Assembly (NCBI RefSeq): GCF_020171725.1
Contig: NZ_JAIVAJ010000006.1
Location: forward strand, 1-64,000
Origin: Halobacillus litoralis
GTDB taxonomy: Bacteria > Bacillota > Bacilli > Bacillales > Halobacillaceae
Direction: 5' to 3'
Length of the DNA stretch: 64,000 nucleotides
Part shown: positions 26,646 to 35,420 of the stretch, in pieces
Numbering within the stretch: the first letter of the stretch is position 1
Layout of the letters: each line of letters begins with the position of its first letter
The notes under the pieces: model-generated
What the model was told of the DNA's origin: nothing
What the model saw: only the letters and a program-made list of their open reading frames with translations
Databases searched by the model: none
Made by a program: the position numbers and the translations under genes

Positions 26646-27509
26646 ATGCAGCAACCCCCATTATTCGTATCGACTGACTGGCTCGAAGAAAGACTGGATG
26701 ATCCGAAGCTTCGGATTGTAGATGCCACCACCTATCTCAAGCCCACGCCAGACGGGCCCGAGATCTGGTCCGGTGAAGAGACGTATAAGGAAAACCACAT
26801 TCCCTCTGCCGTTTTTGCTGATTTGATGAACGACTTTTCCGATCCGGATTCCGGCTTAGGGTTCACGAAACCATCACGAGAACGTTTTGTTGAAAAAATT
26901 GAAGCGCTCGGGATTGGGGACGAGGACACCTATACGGTGATTTACGATCAAGGTTACGCGGTCGTGGGTGCCGACTTTATCGCCTCGGACTGGGCTTCAC
27001 GCTTCGCTTGGCAGCTGTTGTATGAAGGCTACGACAACATCGCCATTTTGGACGGCGGGCTCGCCAAGTGGAAGGAAGAAGGAAAAGCACTGGCGTCAGG
27101 CGTGGAGACGTATCCGGCCTCCACCTTCAGCGGCGAGCGTCAAGATGATCTTTTTGTCAGCAAAGAGGAAGTAGAGCAAGCCATCGGAGATGAGAACACC
27201 TTGCTTGTGAACAGCCTGACCGAGCAGGACTTCAACAACGGCCGGATCCCGACGAGCTGCAACATCCCGTTTGTCGCCCACTCTGACCATCAAACGAAGG
27301 AGCTGCTGGATGATGAGCAGTTGAAAGATGCGTTTGAAAAGGCTGGTGCGCTCGACAAGGATAAGAAAATCATCACCTACTGCGGTGGTGGGATTGCGGC
27401 GACTTGGAATGCGGTGCTGCTTAGGAAGTTGGGACATGATAATGTGGCGGTGTATGATGGATCGATGGCGGAATGGGCGTCGGATCCTGATACGGAAATC
27501 GAGAAGTGA
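26646..27509 (+). CDS. thiosulfate/3-mercaptopyruvate-type sulfurtransferase (tandem rhodanese)
   Basis: A 287-aa cytoplasmic protein with two rhodanese domains. The N-terminal one (residues ~8-140, VSTDWLEERLDDPKLRIVDA ... LYEGYDNIAILDGGLAKW) lacks a catalytic Cys. The C-terminal one (~155-285) has the active-site loop ITYCGGGIAATW with Cys 246, the CGGGxxA pattern of SseA/TST-type enzymes. It should move sulfane sulfur from thiosulfate or 3-mercaptopyruvate to cyanide or thiol acceptors. GAAGGCGATCTC precedes the ATG. Monocistronic: array 2 lies upstream and a strong terminator follows. It looks more GC-rich than the accessory genes on either side. Confidence 0.9.
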   Translation: MQQPPLFVSTDWLEERLDDPKLRIVDATTYLKPTPDGPEIWSGEETYKENHIPSAVFADLMNDFSDPDSGLGFTKPSRERFVEKIEALGIGDEDTYTVIYDQGYAVVGADFIASDWASRFAWQLLYEGYDNIAILDGGLAKWKEEGKALASGVETYPASTFSGERQDDLFVSKEEVEQAIGDENTLLVNSLTEQDFNNGRIPTSCNIPFVAHSDHQTKELLDDEQLKDAFEKAGALDKDKKIITYCGGGIAATWNAVLLRKLGHDNVAVYDGSMAEWASDPDTEIEK

Positions 27510-27517
27510 TGAACATA

Positions 27518-27552
27518 AAGAACCCCCTTTGGATGAAAAGGGGGGTTCTTTG
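27518..27552. terminator. intrinsic terminator after sulfurtransferase
   Basis: AAAGAACCCCCTTT and AAAGGGGGGTTCTTT form a long GC-rich stem with T-rich ends. Confidence 0.9.
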
Positions 27553-27666
27553 AGTTCTATCAAATTCCTTTAATACAAAAAAATGTTTGTTGTGAACGGT
27601 CTTTTATAGTATAAAAGGATTATGTGCCTTCGTGGCATTTATACTACAAAAGAAGGGGAAGGTTCA

Positions 27667-29181
27667 ATGAATATTGCAATTATTGTCATGCTGGTCGTCA
27701 TTTCGGTCTTCTTTTACCGGATGAATAGGCAGTTGAAAGAACAGCTGACGCAATCAATGGGAAACATGGAAACAAAATTAGAAAGTACATACTTAACGTT
27801 ATCTGAACAAACCAATCAGTCCATTCAAGAGGTGCAGCAACAAGTGGAAAAGGAAGCTGGAGCGGCTTCGAAGGAACGAACCGCCCACTATAATCAGCTT
27901 GCGGCAATGGAGAAGAGAGTGGCAGCGGCTACAGCGGAAAGGTTTGAGGACCTTCGTGGAAGCATGACCTCACACTCTGACGCCATGCAGAGCCATATCA
28001 TAAGTGAAATCAAAAAGAGTGATAAGAATGCGGAAGTACAGTTCGATCGTGTGAATAAAATGGAGGAAGAGCTTCAGAAATCCATGGAAGAAGCGTCCAG
28101 CTCTACAGAGGATAAGCTGACTGCTTTAATGGATGGTCACACATTAAAGCTTCGTGAAATCATCATCCAATCTCAGCAGAACAACTCGACTCACATAGGT
28201 GAACAAACCACTGAACTTTTAACGGCGCATAAGGATTCGCTTGCAGGAGTTACGAATCAGCTTGTGAGTGTACAAAAAGAGTTGACGAAGGAATTTCGAT
28301 CTGGATCTGAAGAAATCTTATATTTGGTGGGCAGCAGAGGTTCGGCAACGACGCCATTATCTGATCCATCACCAGAAAAAGAGAATGCAAACGTGACCGA
28401 AGAGACATGGATAGCGGAAGTGGAGAAAAAGGAAAACACAGTTCATGCACTTAAACTGCTTGAATCAGCACTCATCCAATTGCCGGGAAGCCGTCCTCTC
28501 TTTAAGATCTACCGTGAAACAATGGTGAATAGGCTGAGGGAGCAAAAGCCAGCCGACCAAAAAATGATGATGGAGAGACTGATGAAGTTCACTCATGATC
28601 ATCTAACATGGTGTCAGCCTCAATTGTGGAAGTATGCATTTGAAGATTATAAGGCCCTGAGCGCATTACGTGTTCAGTATGCGGAGCGGGCAAGAGAACT
28701 CTTCTTGCAAGATTTCGAGAATAAGATCGAGACCATGGAGTCGATGCTTGATGCAGAGGAAGATATTGATGTGATTAAGGCGGAGCTTGAGCGAATCGAT
28801 CAGCAAGTTCAGCACAATGTTTTGCAGCATTATCCTGAAGAACAAAAACGATATGACAGTCTTGCATCCAAGCTGATGACAAAGCTTTCTTCAACGGAAG
28901 ACCCTCGACGGATATCCTACAACAAGTGGGCGATCAGTGTCCTGAGAGATGTACATACTTCCTTTAATAGCTTGAGTGAATATGAACAATCCGCTGATCG
29001 AAATGTCAGAGCTTTTGCGAATAGTCTGGCAGAAATTGATACGTCTCTACTGACATCAGAATCTCAAATCTATTATCAGAGCATCTATCATGATATCTTC
29101 AAAGTCGCTACAGCATCCTTTAAGCCGCGTATGACGAAAATCGTCCTTCAGGCCGACAAGACAGCATTGGGTGCCGTATGA
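27667..29181 (+). CDS. membrane-anchored coiled-coil protein, partner of HNH-like gene
   Basis: A 504-aa protein. ATG 27667 follows GAAGGGGAAGG; an open frame 15 codons longer has no ribosome-binding site. One N-terminal membrane helix (IAIIVMLVVISVFFYRM) is followed by ~230 residues of coiled coil rich in Q, E, K and S, then a ~250-residue helical C-terminal domain that I do not recognise (possibly TPR-like). No enzyme motif. The TGA overlaps the ATG of the next gene (ATGA), so the two proteins are translationally coupled and likely form one complex at the membrane. The combination resembles membrane defence or stress pairs, but I know no named system with it. Confidence 0.75.
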   Translation: MNIAIIVMLVVISVFFYRMNRQLKEQLTQSMGNMETKLESTYLTLSEQTNQSIQEVQQQVEKEAGAASKERTAHYNQLAAMEKRVAAATAERFEDLRGSMTSHSDAMQSHIISEIKKSDKNAEVQFDRVNKMEEELQKSMEEASSSTEDKLTALMDGHTLKLREIIIQSQQNNSTHIGEQTTELLTAHKDSLAGVTNQLVSVQKELTKEFRSGSEEILYLVGSRGSATTPLSDPSPEKENANVTEETWIAEVEKKENTVHALKLLESALIQLPGSRPLFKIYRETMVNRLREQKPADQKMMMERLMKFTHDHLTWCQPQLWKYAFEDYKALSALRVQYAERARELFLQDFENKIETMESMLDAEEDIDVIKAELERIDQQVQHNVLQHYPEEQKRYDSLASKLMTKLSSTEDPRRISYNKWAISVLRDVHTSFNSLSEYEQSADRNVRAFANSLAEIDTSLLTSESQIYYQSIYHDIFKVATASFKPRMTKIVLQADKTALGAV

Positions 29182-30422
29182 GCAACTACCGATACCGAAG
29201 AAACCGGGGTATGTACACGGCTGGGAGTTCAGCAGTTGCCGCAACATACGTCATTGACGAGCATTTTGTTCAGCCGGGTGACGAATTATTCGCAGCCTAC
29301 GAGCAAGATATGGATGAAGCATACCGTACGATGAGTCAAAGCCAGGAGATAAACCCTGATGTCAGTATAGACTATGCCCGTTCAGAAGGGGTGGAACATG
29401 CCTGGGAGATGAACAGCTTTTGGGCTTCGGAGGATGTGAATGCTCCGGACCAAGTTTTTCAGTACACTAATGATGAGGGCAACATCGTATATTTCAGTGA
29501 AAACGAACAGGACCTGATGAGAGACTGGCAGCCAGGCGATAAAGCCCCAATCGAAGGAATGGAGGGGCACCATTTACAGACGGTCAGGGAAAACCCAAAC
29601 AACACAGAACTTGCAGCGGACTCAAGCAACATTATGTTTGCAACGGAGGAGGGGCATCGTGAGCACTTGCATGGTGGCGATACCCATAACCCAACAGACC
29701 CACTCTATATGGAGGCCGCTCTATCCAATGATCAGAAGTACGATATGACCATTGCGCATAACGAAGATGTGCTGACGATGGATTCGTTTGAATTCGCAGC
29801 CGCTACTGTCACAACCTCCGTTATAGCGAGCATGACAATTTCGCAATTGATTCGATTACATGAATTGAAAAAAGACGCGAGACCTTGGAGTATGAAGAAA
29901 AGGGACTTAGCGGAAGGGTTGCTTCCTGACTTGGCAAAAGGCAGTATGATTGCAGCAGGAGTATGGATGACGAGTGAAGCTGTTTCGTCATTATCTGCTG
30001 GATTCCTTGCCGAAACATCTGCATCCTTTTTGACAGATATTCTGGCCGTTAATGCTTCTTTCTTTGCCGTAAGCTTTATCTTCGCCGCAAAGGATTATTG
30101 GGCAAAACGAAATCAGCCTGGTTTGTCTGAAGAGGCGAAAAACCAATTCAAAGCGAAGATGCTCGAGGCTACTGCAGAACTTATCGGCTTCACAGCCCTA
30201 GGGGTGGCTTTCGAATTCGGTCTTGGTATGCTCGGCGACCTTGCAGCGGACGCGCTTATCCCTGATCCAACCGGACTTCTTGTCGTAGGCAGGATGTTAT
30301 GGTCAGGCTTCAAGCTTTTCAGTAAGCACAAAGAAAAACAAGCCAATATTCAAGCGTACAACAGTTGCCATACAGAACGAATGAATCATCTTGAGCAGCA
30401 GGCGAGGTTATCCCTGAATTAA
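29178..30422 (+). CDS. membrane protein with HNH/GHH-like nuclease motif
   Basis: A 414-aa protein overlapping the previous gene by four bases. Residues ~125-172 carry an HNH-superfamily pattern: GMEGHHLQTVRENP with His 131/132, then Asn 151 (SSNIMFA), His 160 and His 163 in GHREHLHGG. This is the GHH...N...H..H order typical of HNH/GHH nucleases. The C-terminal half has three to four hydrophobic segments (about 198-219, 255-280, 285-308, 335-360) and a basic tail. A nuclease-like domain joined to membrane segments and coupled to a coiled-coil partner is unusual. Candidate roles are a defence effector or polymorphic-toxin relative; neither is shown. All presumed metal and catalytic residues are present. 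Confidence 0.75.
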   Translation: MSNYRYRRNRGMYTAGSSAVAATYVIDEHFVQPGDELFAAYEQDMDEAYRTMSQSQEINPDVSIDYARSEGVEHAWEMNSFWASEDVNAPDQVFQYTNDEGNIVYFSENEQDLMRDWQPGDKAPIEGMEGHHLQTVRENPNNTELAADSSNIMFATEEGHREHLHGGDTHNPTDPLYMEAALSNDQKYDMTIAHNEDVLTMDSFEFAAATVTTSVIASMTISQLIRLHELKKDARPWSMKKRDLAEGLLPDLAKGSMIAAGVWMTSEAVSSLSAGFLAETSASFLTDILAVNASFFAVSFIFAAKDYWAKRNQPGLSEEAKNQFKAKMLEATAELIGFTALGVAFEFGLGMLGDLAADALIPDPTGLLVVGRMLWSGFKLFSKHKEKQANIQAYNSCHTERMNHLEQQARLSLN

Positions 30423-30438
30423 GTATGCTCAGTTTATT

Positions 30439-30478
30439 TTAAGCGGGGTACTTTTTAAAACCAAAGTACCCCGCTTAA
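30439..30478 (+). terminator. strong hairpin after HNH-like gene
   Basis: AAGCGGGGTACTTT and AAAGTACCCCGCTT form a perfect 14-bp stem; the T-run is short. Confidence 0.75.
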
Positions 30479-30537
30479 ATCCATCTGATAAAGAAACTAT
30501 ATGGTACCTAAGAGGTGATTATTGTTACATTCCTTAT

Positions 30538-30681
30538 TCAATAGTCTTGAACAGGATATGGGGTAGCAAAAATACCTTTGTTTTCTTTATCGCATTCATC
30601 ACAATACCAACCATCCACATCAGCGAAATGGAAAGTTTGTTCTTCACAGTAATTACAGTAGGCATCTATATTATTTGCCAT
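30538..30681 (-). CDS. 47-aa zinc-ribbon protein
   Basis: A small minus-strand gene. ATG at 30681 is preceded by TAGGAG eleven bases upstream and the frame runs 47 codons to TGA. The protein begins MANNIDAYCNYCEEQTF and contains two CxxC pairs, C9-x2-C12 and C27-x2-C30, spaced as in a zinc ribbon, then ends in YPVQDY. There is no other domain. Such mini zinc-ribbons act as nucleic-acid or protein-binding adaptors. It lies between the terminator of the HNH-like gene and a convergently oriented AT-rich accessory region, downstream of the 310-codon frame on the same strand (gap ~100 bases). Confidence 0.7.
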   Translation of the reverse strand: MANNIDAYCNYCEEQTFHFADVDGWYCDECDKENKGIFATPYPVQDY

Positions 30682-30785
30682 CTTATTGCACGCTCCTATT
30701 CTTCAATATTTTTATTGTAAATCTAACAGGGTCCTGATCCTTATTTTGGTATTTAGTTATATAAATACATTCATTTCTAGTCAGC

Positions 30786-31703
30786 TTATTCTTTGGAAGC
30801 AAAAAAATCTAATAAATTATCGGTCTCCGCTTCGACTTCAATTTTTCGATGAGTTTCGGGGTTATTACGAAGATACTCATATATTTTTGCATGCATCTGA
30901 GAATAATCTGAATTGAAATCAGCCAAATCATCAATATTAGAGTTGCCTTCAGGCTCAACAATGGACTCATAATTACGTTTCATTATTGCGAGATCTAAAA
31001 TGGTCTTATAAGAGTTATAATGAGCATGATTTTTGAATTTTGATAGTAAGGACTCAAGAACAGCATAATACTCACTCTCTGTGTAAACACGCTCAGCAAT
31101 TTCATTTAGAGTGAAATCATGAAGACTACTTGAACTTATTTTTTGATTTTTGATCCCATATCCACGACTTCCCTCTTGATTGCTCCAGTAAATGTCACCT
31201 AAACCAATTTCGTGGTTGAGTGGTTTTGCAGCAGCTCGTAAAGCATCCAAGTCATTTTTTAGATCCACTACACTTTTTGCATTATTGTAATCAATTGAGG
31301 TTTTAATAGTAGACATCCACTCATCAAATGTGACTTCGTCAGTCAGACCTTCTCGTAAAAGGTTTGTTAGGTTGTTTGAGATAATGTCATATAGCTCTAC
31401 TGTTCGATCTGAATTTGATAGATCCAACCTTAGATTAAACCACCTACCGATCTCTGAGGTTTCCGAAAGAGAAGATTTTAACAAGTACTTTACTAAGTGC
31501 TTTTCCGCGCTTTTGACATAATTCTTGTTCCTTTTTTTATAATCGTCCTCTGATCTTAATAGAATATTCTTCATCAAATAATTGAACTTCTTTCTTAGAA
31601 GTCTTTCTATTGAGGCTTTGTCAGGTGAAATGGATTCAAGGTCCATTTCGTCTGTAATTTCGTTATAAATTTCTGAAGCTAGTACTTGATTATTATTTGT
31701 CAT
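30786..31703 (-). CDS. hypothetical AT-rich orphan protein
   Basis: A 305-aa soluble, acidic, mostly helical protein. ATG 31703 follows TTTGGAGGAAACC; an upstream in-frame ATG at 31718 overlaps that site. No signal peptide, membrane helix or motif that I recognise. It is markedly AT-rich compared with the genes to the left, as is the MBL-fold gene at 32343-34112 on the same strand, so both may have arrived by transfer. Function unknown. Confidence 0.65.
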   Translation of the reverse strand: MTNNNQVLASEIYNEITDEMDLESISPDKASIERLLRKKFNYLMKNILLRSEDDYKKRNKNYVKSAEKHLVKYLLKSSLSETSEIGRWFNLRLDLSNSDRTVELYDIISNNLTNLLREGLTDEVTFDEWMSTIKTSIDYNNAKSVVDLKNDLDALRAAAKPLNHEIGLGDIYWSNQEGSRGYGIKNQKISSSSLHDFTLNEIAERVYTESEYYAVLESLLSKFKNHAHYNSYKTILDLAIMKRNYESIVEPEGNSNIDDLADFNSDYSQMHAKIYEYLRNNPETHRKIEVEAETDNLLDFFASKE

Positions 31704-31958
31704 TTCGGTTTCCTCCAAACATCTGTCTTGCTGTTATTCTAATTTCTTGTCTATAAAAATTCGAGGAACCATAGATTCTTTTTTAATTCCTTGCGAATCA
31801 TTCAAAAATATAGTATTTGTTCGAAATTCTCAGTGCACGTGTACTCGAGCATGACTAAGTAAAGAATAGTAGTTGATAAAAACTCTTCTATGCAAAGCAG
31901 GAATTTGTCGTCTAAATGGCGTAATCATCATACATAAGGAAATTGAGGAGGAATGAGT

Positions 31959-32174
31959 ATGGCAGAAGTATCTTCGATGAAACAGGCAGTTGATGCATTA
32001 TGGGCAAAAGGGCTTTCCAACAGGGACATCATCAGCAACGTGGATAACAGCCATTTCGCTTTTGAGGATCAGGAGATTGTGATGACGATGATCGATCTGC
32101 AGATTGAATGCTCCTCTGATGAAGAATTTGATCAATTGGTCGCTTATTTATACGGGTTTGATTTGAAAGCATAG
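31959..32174 (+). CDS. small hypothetical protein (71 aa), parent of decayed copies
   Basis: A 71-aa acidic helical protein. ATG 31959 has GAGGAGG seven bases upstream; ATG 31953 is too close to it. The first half (SMKQAVDALWAKGLSNRDII) is followed by a second helical half (EDQEIVMTMIDLQIECSSDE). Two degraded 3' copies lie at 34298-34348 and 35899-35988, each followed by the same terminator, so this short gene has been duplicated locally. Function unknown. Confidence 0.65.
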   Translation: MAEVSSMKQAVDALWAKGLSNRDIISNVDNSHFAFEDQEIVMTMIDLQIECSSDEEFDQLVAYLYGFDLKA

Positions 32175-32245
32175 GGAAAGCGCAACTCATCGTGAGTTGC
32201 GCTCTTTTATTATTTTTGTGTAGAAATATACTGTTTCACGACTTT
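32171..32245. repeat. direct repeat A (terminator plus nucleosidase 3' end)
   Basis: These ~75 bases are nearly identical to 34345-34415: the AGCGCAACTCA/TGAGTTGCGCT hairpin, then TGTAGAAATATACTGTTTCA, which in the right copy encodes the C-terminus of the nucleosidase on the minus strand. A third, more diverged copy is at 36022-36088. Copies A and B flank the MBL-fold gene. Confidence 0.85.
32179..32210 (+). terminator. terminator of the 71-aa gene
   Basis: AGCGCAACTCA and TGAGTTGCGCT form an 11-bp stem followed by CTTTTATTATTTTT. Confidence 0.85.
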
Positions 32246-32342
32246 AGGTTAGAATTTAATCCTCCTCTTGTCAATGGATTGAGCACCTCATTATTGTACC
32301 CGTTCAAAACAATATCTACTGAAAAGTAACTTTTATTAATAT

Positions 32343-34112
32343 TTAAAGTTTAAGCAAACATGGTTGATTTGCAGTTTTATAATCTCGGGTTTCGTGCAGC
32401 TCATAACCCAAGTTTACTATACTATCTTTGTGACATTCCTTTGGATAAGAAGTGTTTTTCCCTACACACACCACTGCATTTTTCTTGGTGCTAGGACTAA
32501 TGAATCCAAGTGAATTCAAACTGGATTGTTTTATGCTGGCTCCATGATGCGAAACGATTAGTGCTTCATATTCTTGGTGGGTGAAACATGCTGGGAGTTC
32601 TATGTATTCACAGTCTCCAGGGAATAGCATTTGTTTATTGGCTTTTTTAATAGCTAGAATTAGACCTGAGTTATTTTCTTTTGTATAAGAGACTTTAGTT
32701 GATGGACCATGTCCTTGACCCTTTCCGAGCTTGATATATGAGTTATCAAATATAAGTTGACCGTTCAAGCGATGATCAATGAAATAATCTTCAATATTTG
32801 AATCAACTTTTAGAAAGGCTGCTAATCGCAGTGCACCATTCTTAGGTTTGTCAGGTAAAGCTGGTACTATCCATGTAGTGAAAAATTGCTTTGTTTGTAA
32901 TTCAACCACTCCTTGAATATGGTCGGAATCCCAGTGTGATAATACAAAGGTACTTTTCTCATCAATATCATTGGCCGCATTCATTGTAATCAATGATCTT
33001 AATTTTTTGTCTGAGTGACCACCCTTTCCGTTTCCAATCCCTATATCAAATACTAGCCTTGAAATAAATTTTTTCTTGTCAAAGATATTAATATGAATCC
33101 AATTTCCCTGCCCCACATTAAAAATTTCGACTTCATATGTAAGGTTATGCTGATTTGATAAAGAGATTTTTTGCATGAAACCATCTTCAATTTTCTTTTT
33201 ATCTTGAATAGTATAGTGAGTTTGCTTAAAGAAATCTCTTATCAAATCCGACTTTTTACTCACACTCTCTTCTTTATTTTCTCCTTTAATTTCTACATAA
33301 GCTGGTATTTGTTTAATTGGCGATGCACTGAATAGTAGGACCCCTTCTAATAATTCTTCTGGGTTTTTTGCTTGTATATTTCTTAAGCTAATTAAATTTA
33401 TTTCGTATAACTTATCCTCATCGTAATCTCCATATGCTATTCTTTGCTGAGAACTTTCGCTCAAACTAAATTCATAGAAATATGGACGATACACTTCTTT
33501 ATGCTTTTCTTCAAATAGGTATTCATAATCAAAATTCAACATCTTTTTATTCGTTAATGTTAAAGAGAATACCTCATCTTCTTTGACGATTCTGGCATAA
33601 ATTTTCTTATCTTCTGATACATCTGGAATGATGGAATTGTCATAGAGTAGTGATTCACGAATGTTATGCTCCTGGGTAGCTTCTGTTTCTTCGAGATTAA
33701 ATTCGCTTGCATCAATCACTGGAAGTGAAAACGAAAAATTACTTGAATGCATTGTATGATAGATTGAAAAGAACCTATCACCCATCATTTCTGAATTGCT
33801 TTTAGCGTACACATTTTCAAGGATGTTGATAGGTTCCTGATGAATAGAATTCTTGAAATGGAATATGAAAATCCCGTTGTTGAATTCAATTATGCATAAT
33901 TGTTCACTTAACATTTCTTCCAGATTTTCTTCAAAGGGAATTTCTATTATCGAGGCAATCTCTGCATAGTACAGTTTTTTACTATTCCTACTTCGTTGTA
34001 TGAAGAAAAAGTGACTCAATGCCTCTATTGAAGAGGGTGTAAACCTTATATTAATTTTAACTATTTCTCTTTGGATGTTTTGCTTTGAAGCGATAAATAT
34101 ACTTTCACTCAC
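32343..34112 (-). CDS. MBL-fold (ComEC/Rec2-like) hydrolase-type protein
   Basis: A 589-aa protein starting at GTG 34112 after AGAGGAATCC. The N-terminal ~310 residues are not recognised. The C-terminal ~270 form a metallo-beta-lactamase-like domain: VEIFNVGQGNWIHI (the NVGQG start typical of ComEC-type MBL domains), VFDIGIG, LSHWDSDHIQGV (the HxDxDH metal motif), LFPGDCE, and LIVSHHGA with another ligand His. There are no membrane helices, so it is not the ComEC channel itself. MBL domains of this type cleave phosphoester bonds in nucleic acids or nucleotides. The gene is very AT-rich, stands alone, and is flanked by ~70-bp direct repeats, as expected for inserted DNA. A defence-type role is possible but not shown. 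Confidence 0.8.
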   Translation of the reverse strand: MSESIFIASKQNIQREIVKINIRFTPSSIEALSHFFFIQRSRNSKKLYYAEIASIIEIPFEENLEEMLSEQLCIIEFNNGIFIFHFKNSIHQEPINILENVYAKSNSEMMGDRFFSIYHTMHSSNFSFSLPVIDASEFNLEETEATQEHNIRESLLYDNSIIPDVSEDKKIYARIVKEDEVFSLTLTNKKMLNFDYEYLFEEKHKEVYRPYFYEFSLSESSQQRIAYGDYDEDKLYEINLISLRNIQAKNPEELLEGVLLFSASPIKQIPAYVEIKGENKEESVSKKSDLIRDFFKQTHYTIQDKKKIEDGFMQKISLSNQHNLTYEVEIFNVGQGNWIHINIFDKKKFISRLVFDIGIGNGKGGHSDKKLRSLITMNAANDIDEKSTFVLSHWDSDHIQGVVELQTKQFFTTWIVPALPDKPKNGALRLAAFLKVDSNIEDYFIDHRLNGQLIFDNSYIKLGKGQGHGPSTKVSYTKENNSGLILAIKKANKQMLFPGDCEYIELPACFTHQEYEALIVSHHGASIKQSSLNSLGFISPSTKKNAVVCVGKNTSYPKECHKDSIVNLGYELHETRDYKTANQPCLLKL

Positions 34113-34297
34113 AATAGGATTCCTCTCTTTTTCTTCAATTAAATAAATACTATGTGAATTATATCGACATTTTTCAACTTTTTTGAAAGGTTGTAAACAC
34201 TAAGAGAAATAAATCAAAATCAACCTAGTTGGGAATATATAGTTTTGGAGTGGCTTGATTTAGAGCTGTATAAAGTATCTGTCATGCGGGAGGTAGT

Positions 34298-34348
34298 GAG
34301 GAGTTTAATGAGGTGATCGCTCCTTTGAAGCGTAAGGTCAATAAATAG
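34298..34348 (+). pseudogene. 3' remnant of a copy of the 71-aa gene
   Basis: EEFNEVIAPLKRKVNK followed by TAG aligns with the C-terminus EEFDQLVAYLYGFDLKA of the gene at 31959. Its stop codon is followed at the same distance by the same terminator. The first two-thirds of the gene are missing. Confidence 0.55.
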
Positions 34349-34415
34349 GAAAGCGCAACTCATCGTGAGTTGCGCTCTTTATTACTTCTGTGTAGAAATA
34401 TACTGTTTCACGACT
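34345..34415. repeat. direct repeat B
   Basis: Right-hand copy of the repeat at 32171-32245, with only a few mismatches over ~70 bases. It includes an AGCGCAACTCA hairpin terminator (34352-34376) and the last codons of the convergent nucleosidase gene. Confidence 0.85.
34352..34382. terminator. terminator between remnant and nucleosidase gene
   Basis: The same 11-bp stem as at 32179, followed by CTTTATTA; it lies directly after the minus-strand nucleosidase stop and can end that transcript as well. Confidence 0.8.
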
Positions 34416-35248
34416 TCATAGACGTATTCCTGGTTGGCTTCAGCGGTTTCTGGAGTGTATTCTCCGCCGTTCACTTTGTTGTTTGAAAGAGTACGGATGC
34501 CGAGGTAAGGGACATCATAAGCTTTGGCGATTTGGGCGCCGGCCGCTCCTTCCATTTCCTCAACAGACGTACCGAAGTTTTCGTGGAACCATTGGATGCG
34601 GTCGACTTCATTGTTCCATACATCCGCAGAACCGATGGTACCTTCCACGACTTTTCCTTCTTCGTGCGTGTCTTTGACCGCGTTGGCTGCTTCCAGTAAA
34701 CCTTCATCACCTTCGAAGTAGCGAATGTTCTCCGCATCTTTATCTTCACCGGCGCTACCTTCAGAGGCCATCAGATCCATTGGAATCCATTCTGTTGGCG
34801 CGATTCCTTCTTCGTCTTCACGGTGACCGGTTTTCAGAGATCCGATGTTGACCGTTCGTTTTCCTAGCACGATGTCATAGACGTGCAGGTCGGGATCGTG
34901 GCCGCCGGACGTTCCTTGGTTGATGATGGCAGCGGGGTTGAATTTCTCGATTGCAATGGCTGTCGCTGCAGCTGTGTTCTCCATGCCTTTTCCTGTTTTC
35001 ATGACAATAACAGGGTAATCCTCGACGTATCCTTTATAGAATAAAAAGTTTCCTGACGTTTCTTCTTCAACATTTTCAAGTTTAGCAGCGAAGTTCTCCG
35101 CTTCGATCGGCATAGGTCCCTGGATGATAATCGGTTGTTGTTCGTTTTCCTCGGCGGATGCTTCGCTGTCGGTGGAATTTTGACACCCGACAAGCAAAGA
35201 GATTAGTAGTGTGATGAGTACGAATGTGAGAGTGCGAATGTTTTTCAT
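34382..35248 (-). CDS. lipoprotein of the nucleoside phosphorylase / MTA-SAH nucleosidase family
   Basis: A 288-aa predicted lipoprotein: signal peptide with lipobox LLVGC, an acidic linker, then a PNP/UDP-type fold: PMPIEAENFAAKLENV at the start, MKTGKGMENTAAATAIAIEK, IINQGTSGGHDPDLHVYDIV and VEEMEGAAGAQIAKAYDVPY with the substrate-binding Met-Glu of Pfs-type enzymes. The usual SD..A/D loop is replaced by LSNNKVNGG, so substrate specificity is uncertain. It should hydrolyse or phosphorolyse nucleosides outside the membrane. AAAGGAGACGTACAC precedes the ATG. A purine riboswitch of guanine type with a terminator precedes the gene, which points to purine scavenging. Confidence 0.85.
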   Translation of the reverse strand: MKNIRTLTFVLITLLISLLVGCQNSTDSEASAEENEQQPIIIQGPMPIEAENFAAKLENVEEETSGNFLFYKGYVEDYPVIVMKTGKGMENTAAATAIAIEKFNPAAIINQGTSGGHDPDLHVYDIVLGKRTVNIGSLKTGHREDEEGIAPTEWIPMDLMASEGSAGEDKDAENIRYFEGDEGLLEAANAVKDTHEEGKVVEGTIGSADVWNNEVDRIQWFHENFGTSVEEMEGAAGAQIAKAYDVPYLGIRTLSNNKVNGGEYTPETAEANQEYVYEVVKQYISTQK

Positions 35249-35315
35249 GTGTACGTCTCCTTTGATGTGGTTTTCCCTTCACGCATCGGAACGCTGTTTC
35301 TTAGGTAATAAAAAA

Positions 35316-35348
35316 AGTCTAAAAAGCAGATGTTCTACCTTTTAGACT
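35316..35348 (-). terminator. riboswitch-controlled terminator
   Basis: On the minus strand AGTCTAAAAGG...TTTTTAGACT is followed by a run of seven T. Upstream CGTAGTCT can instead pair with AGACTACG in the 3' side of the aptamer, giving an antiterminator. That predicts OFF control when the ligand is bound. Confidence 0.75.
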
Positions 35349-35420
35349 ACGACTAGTTAAAGCATTTATTCAGCGGCAAGGCTGAACGAGGATACACGTG
35401 GGTGCATCCTTATGGCTTCA

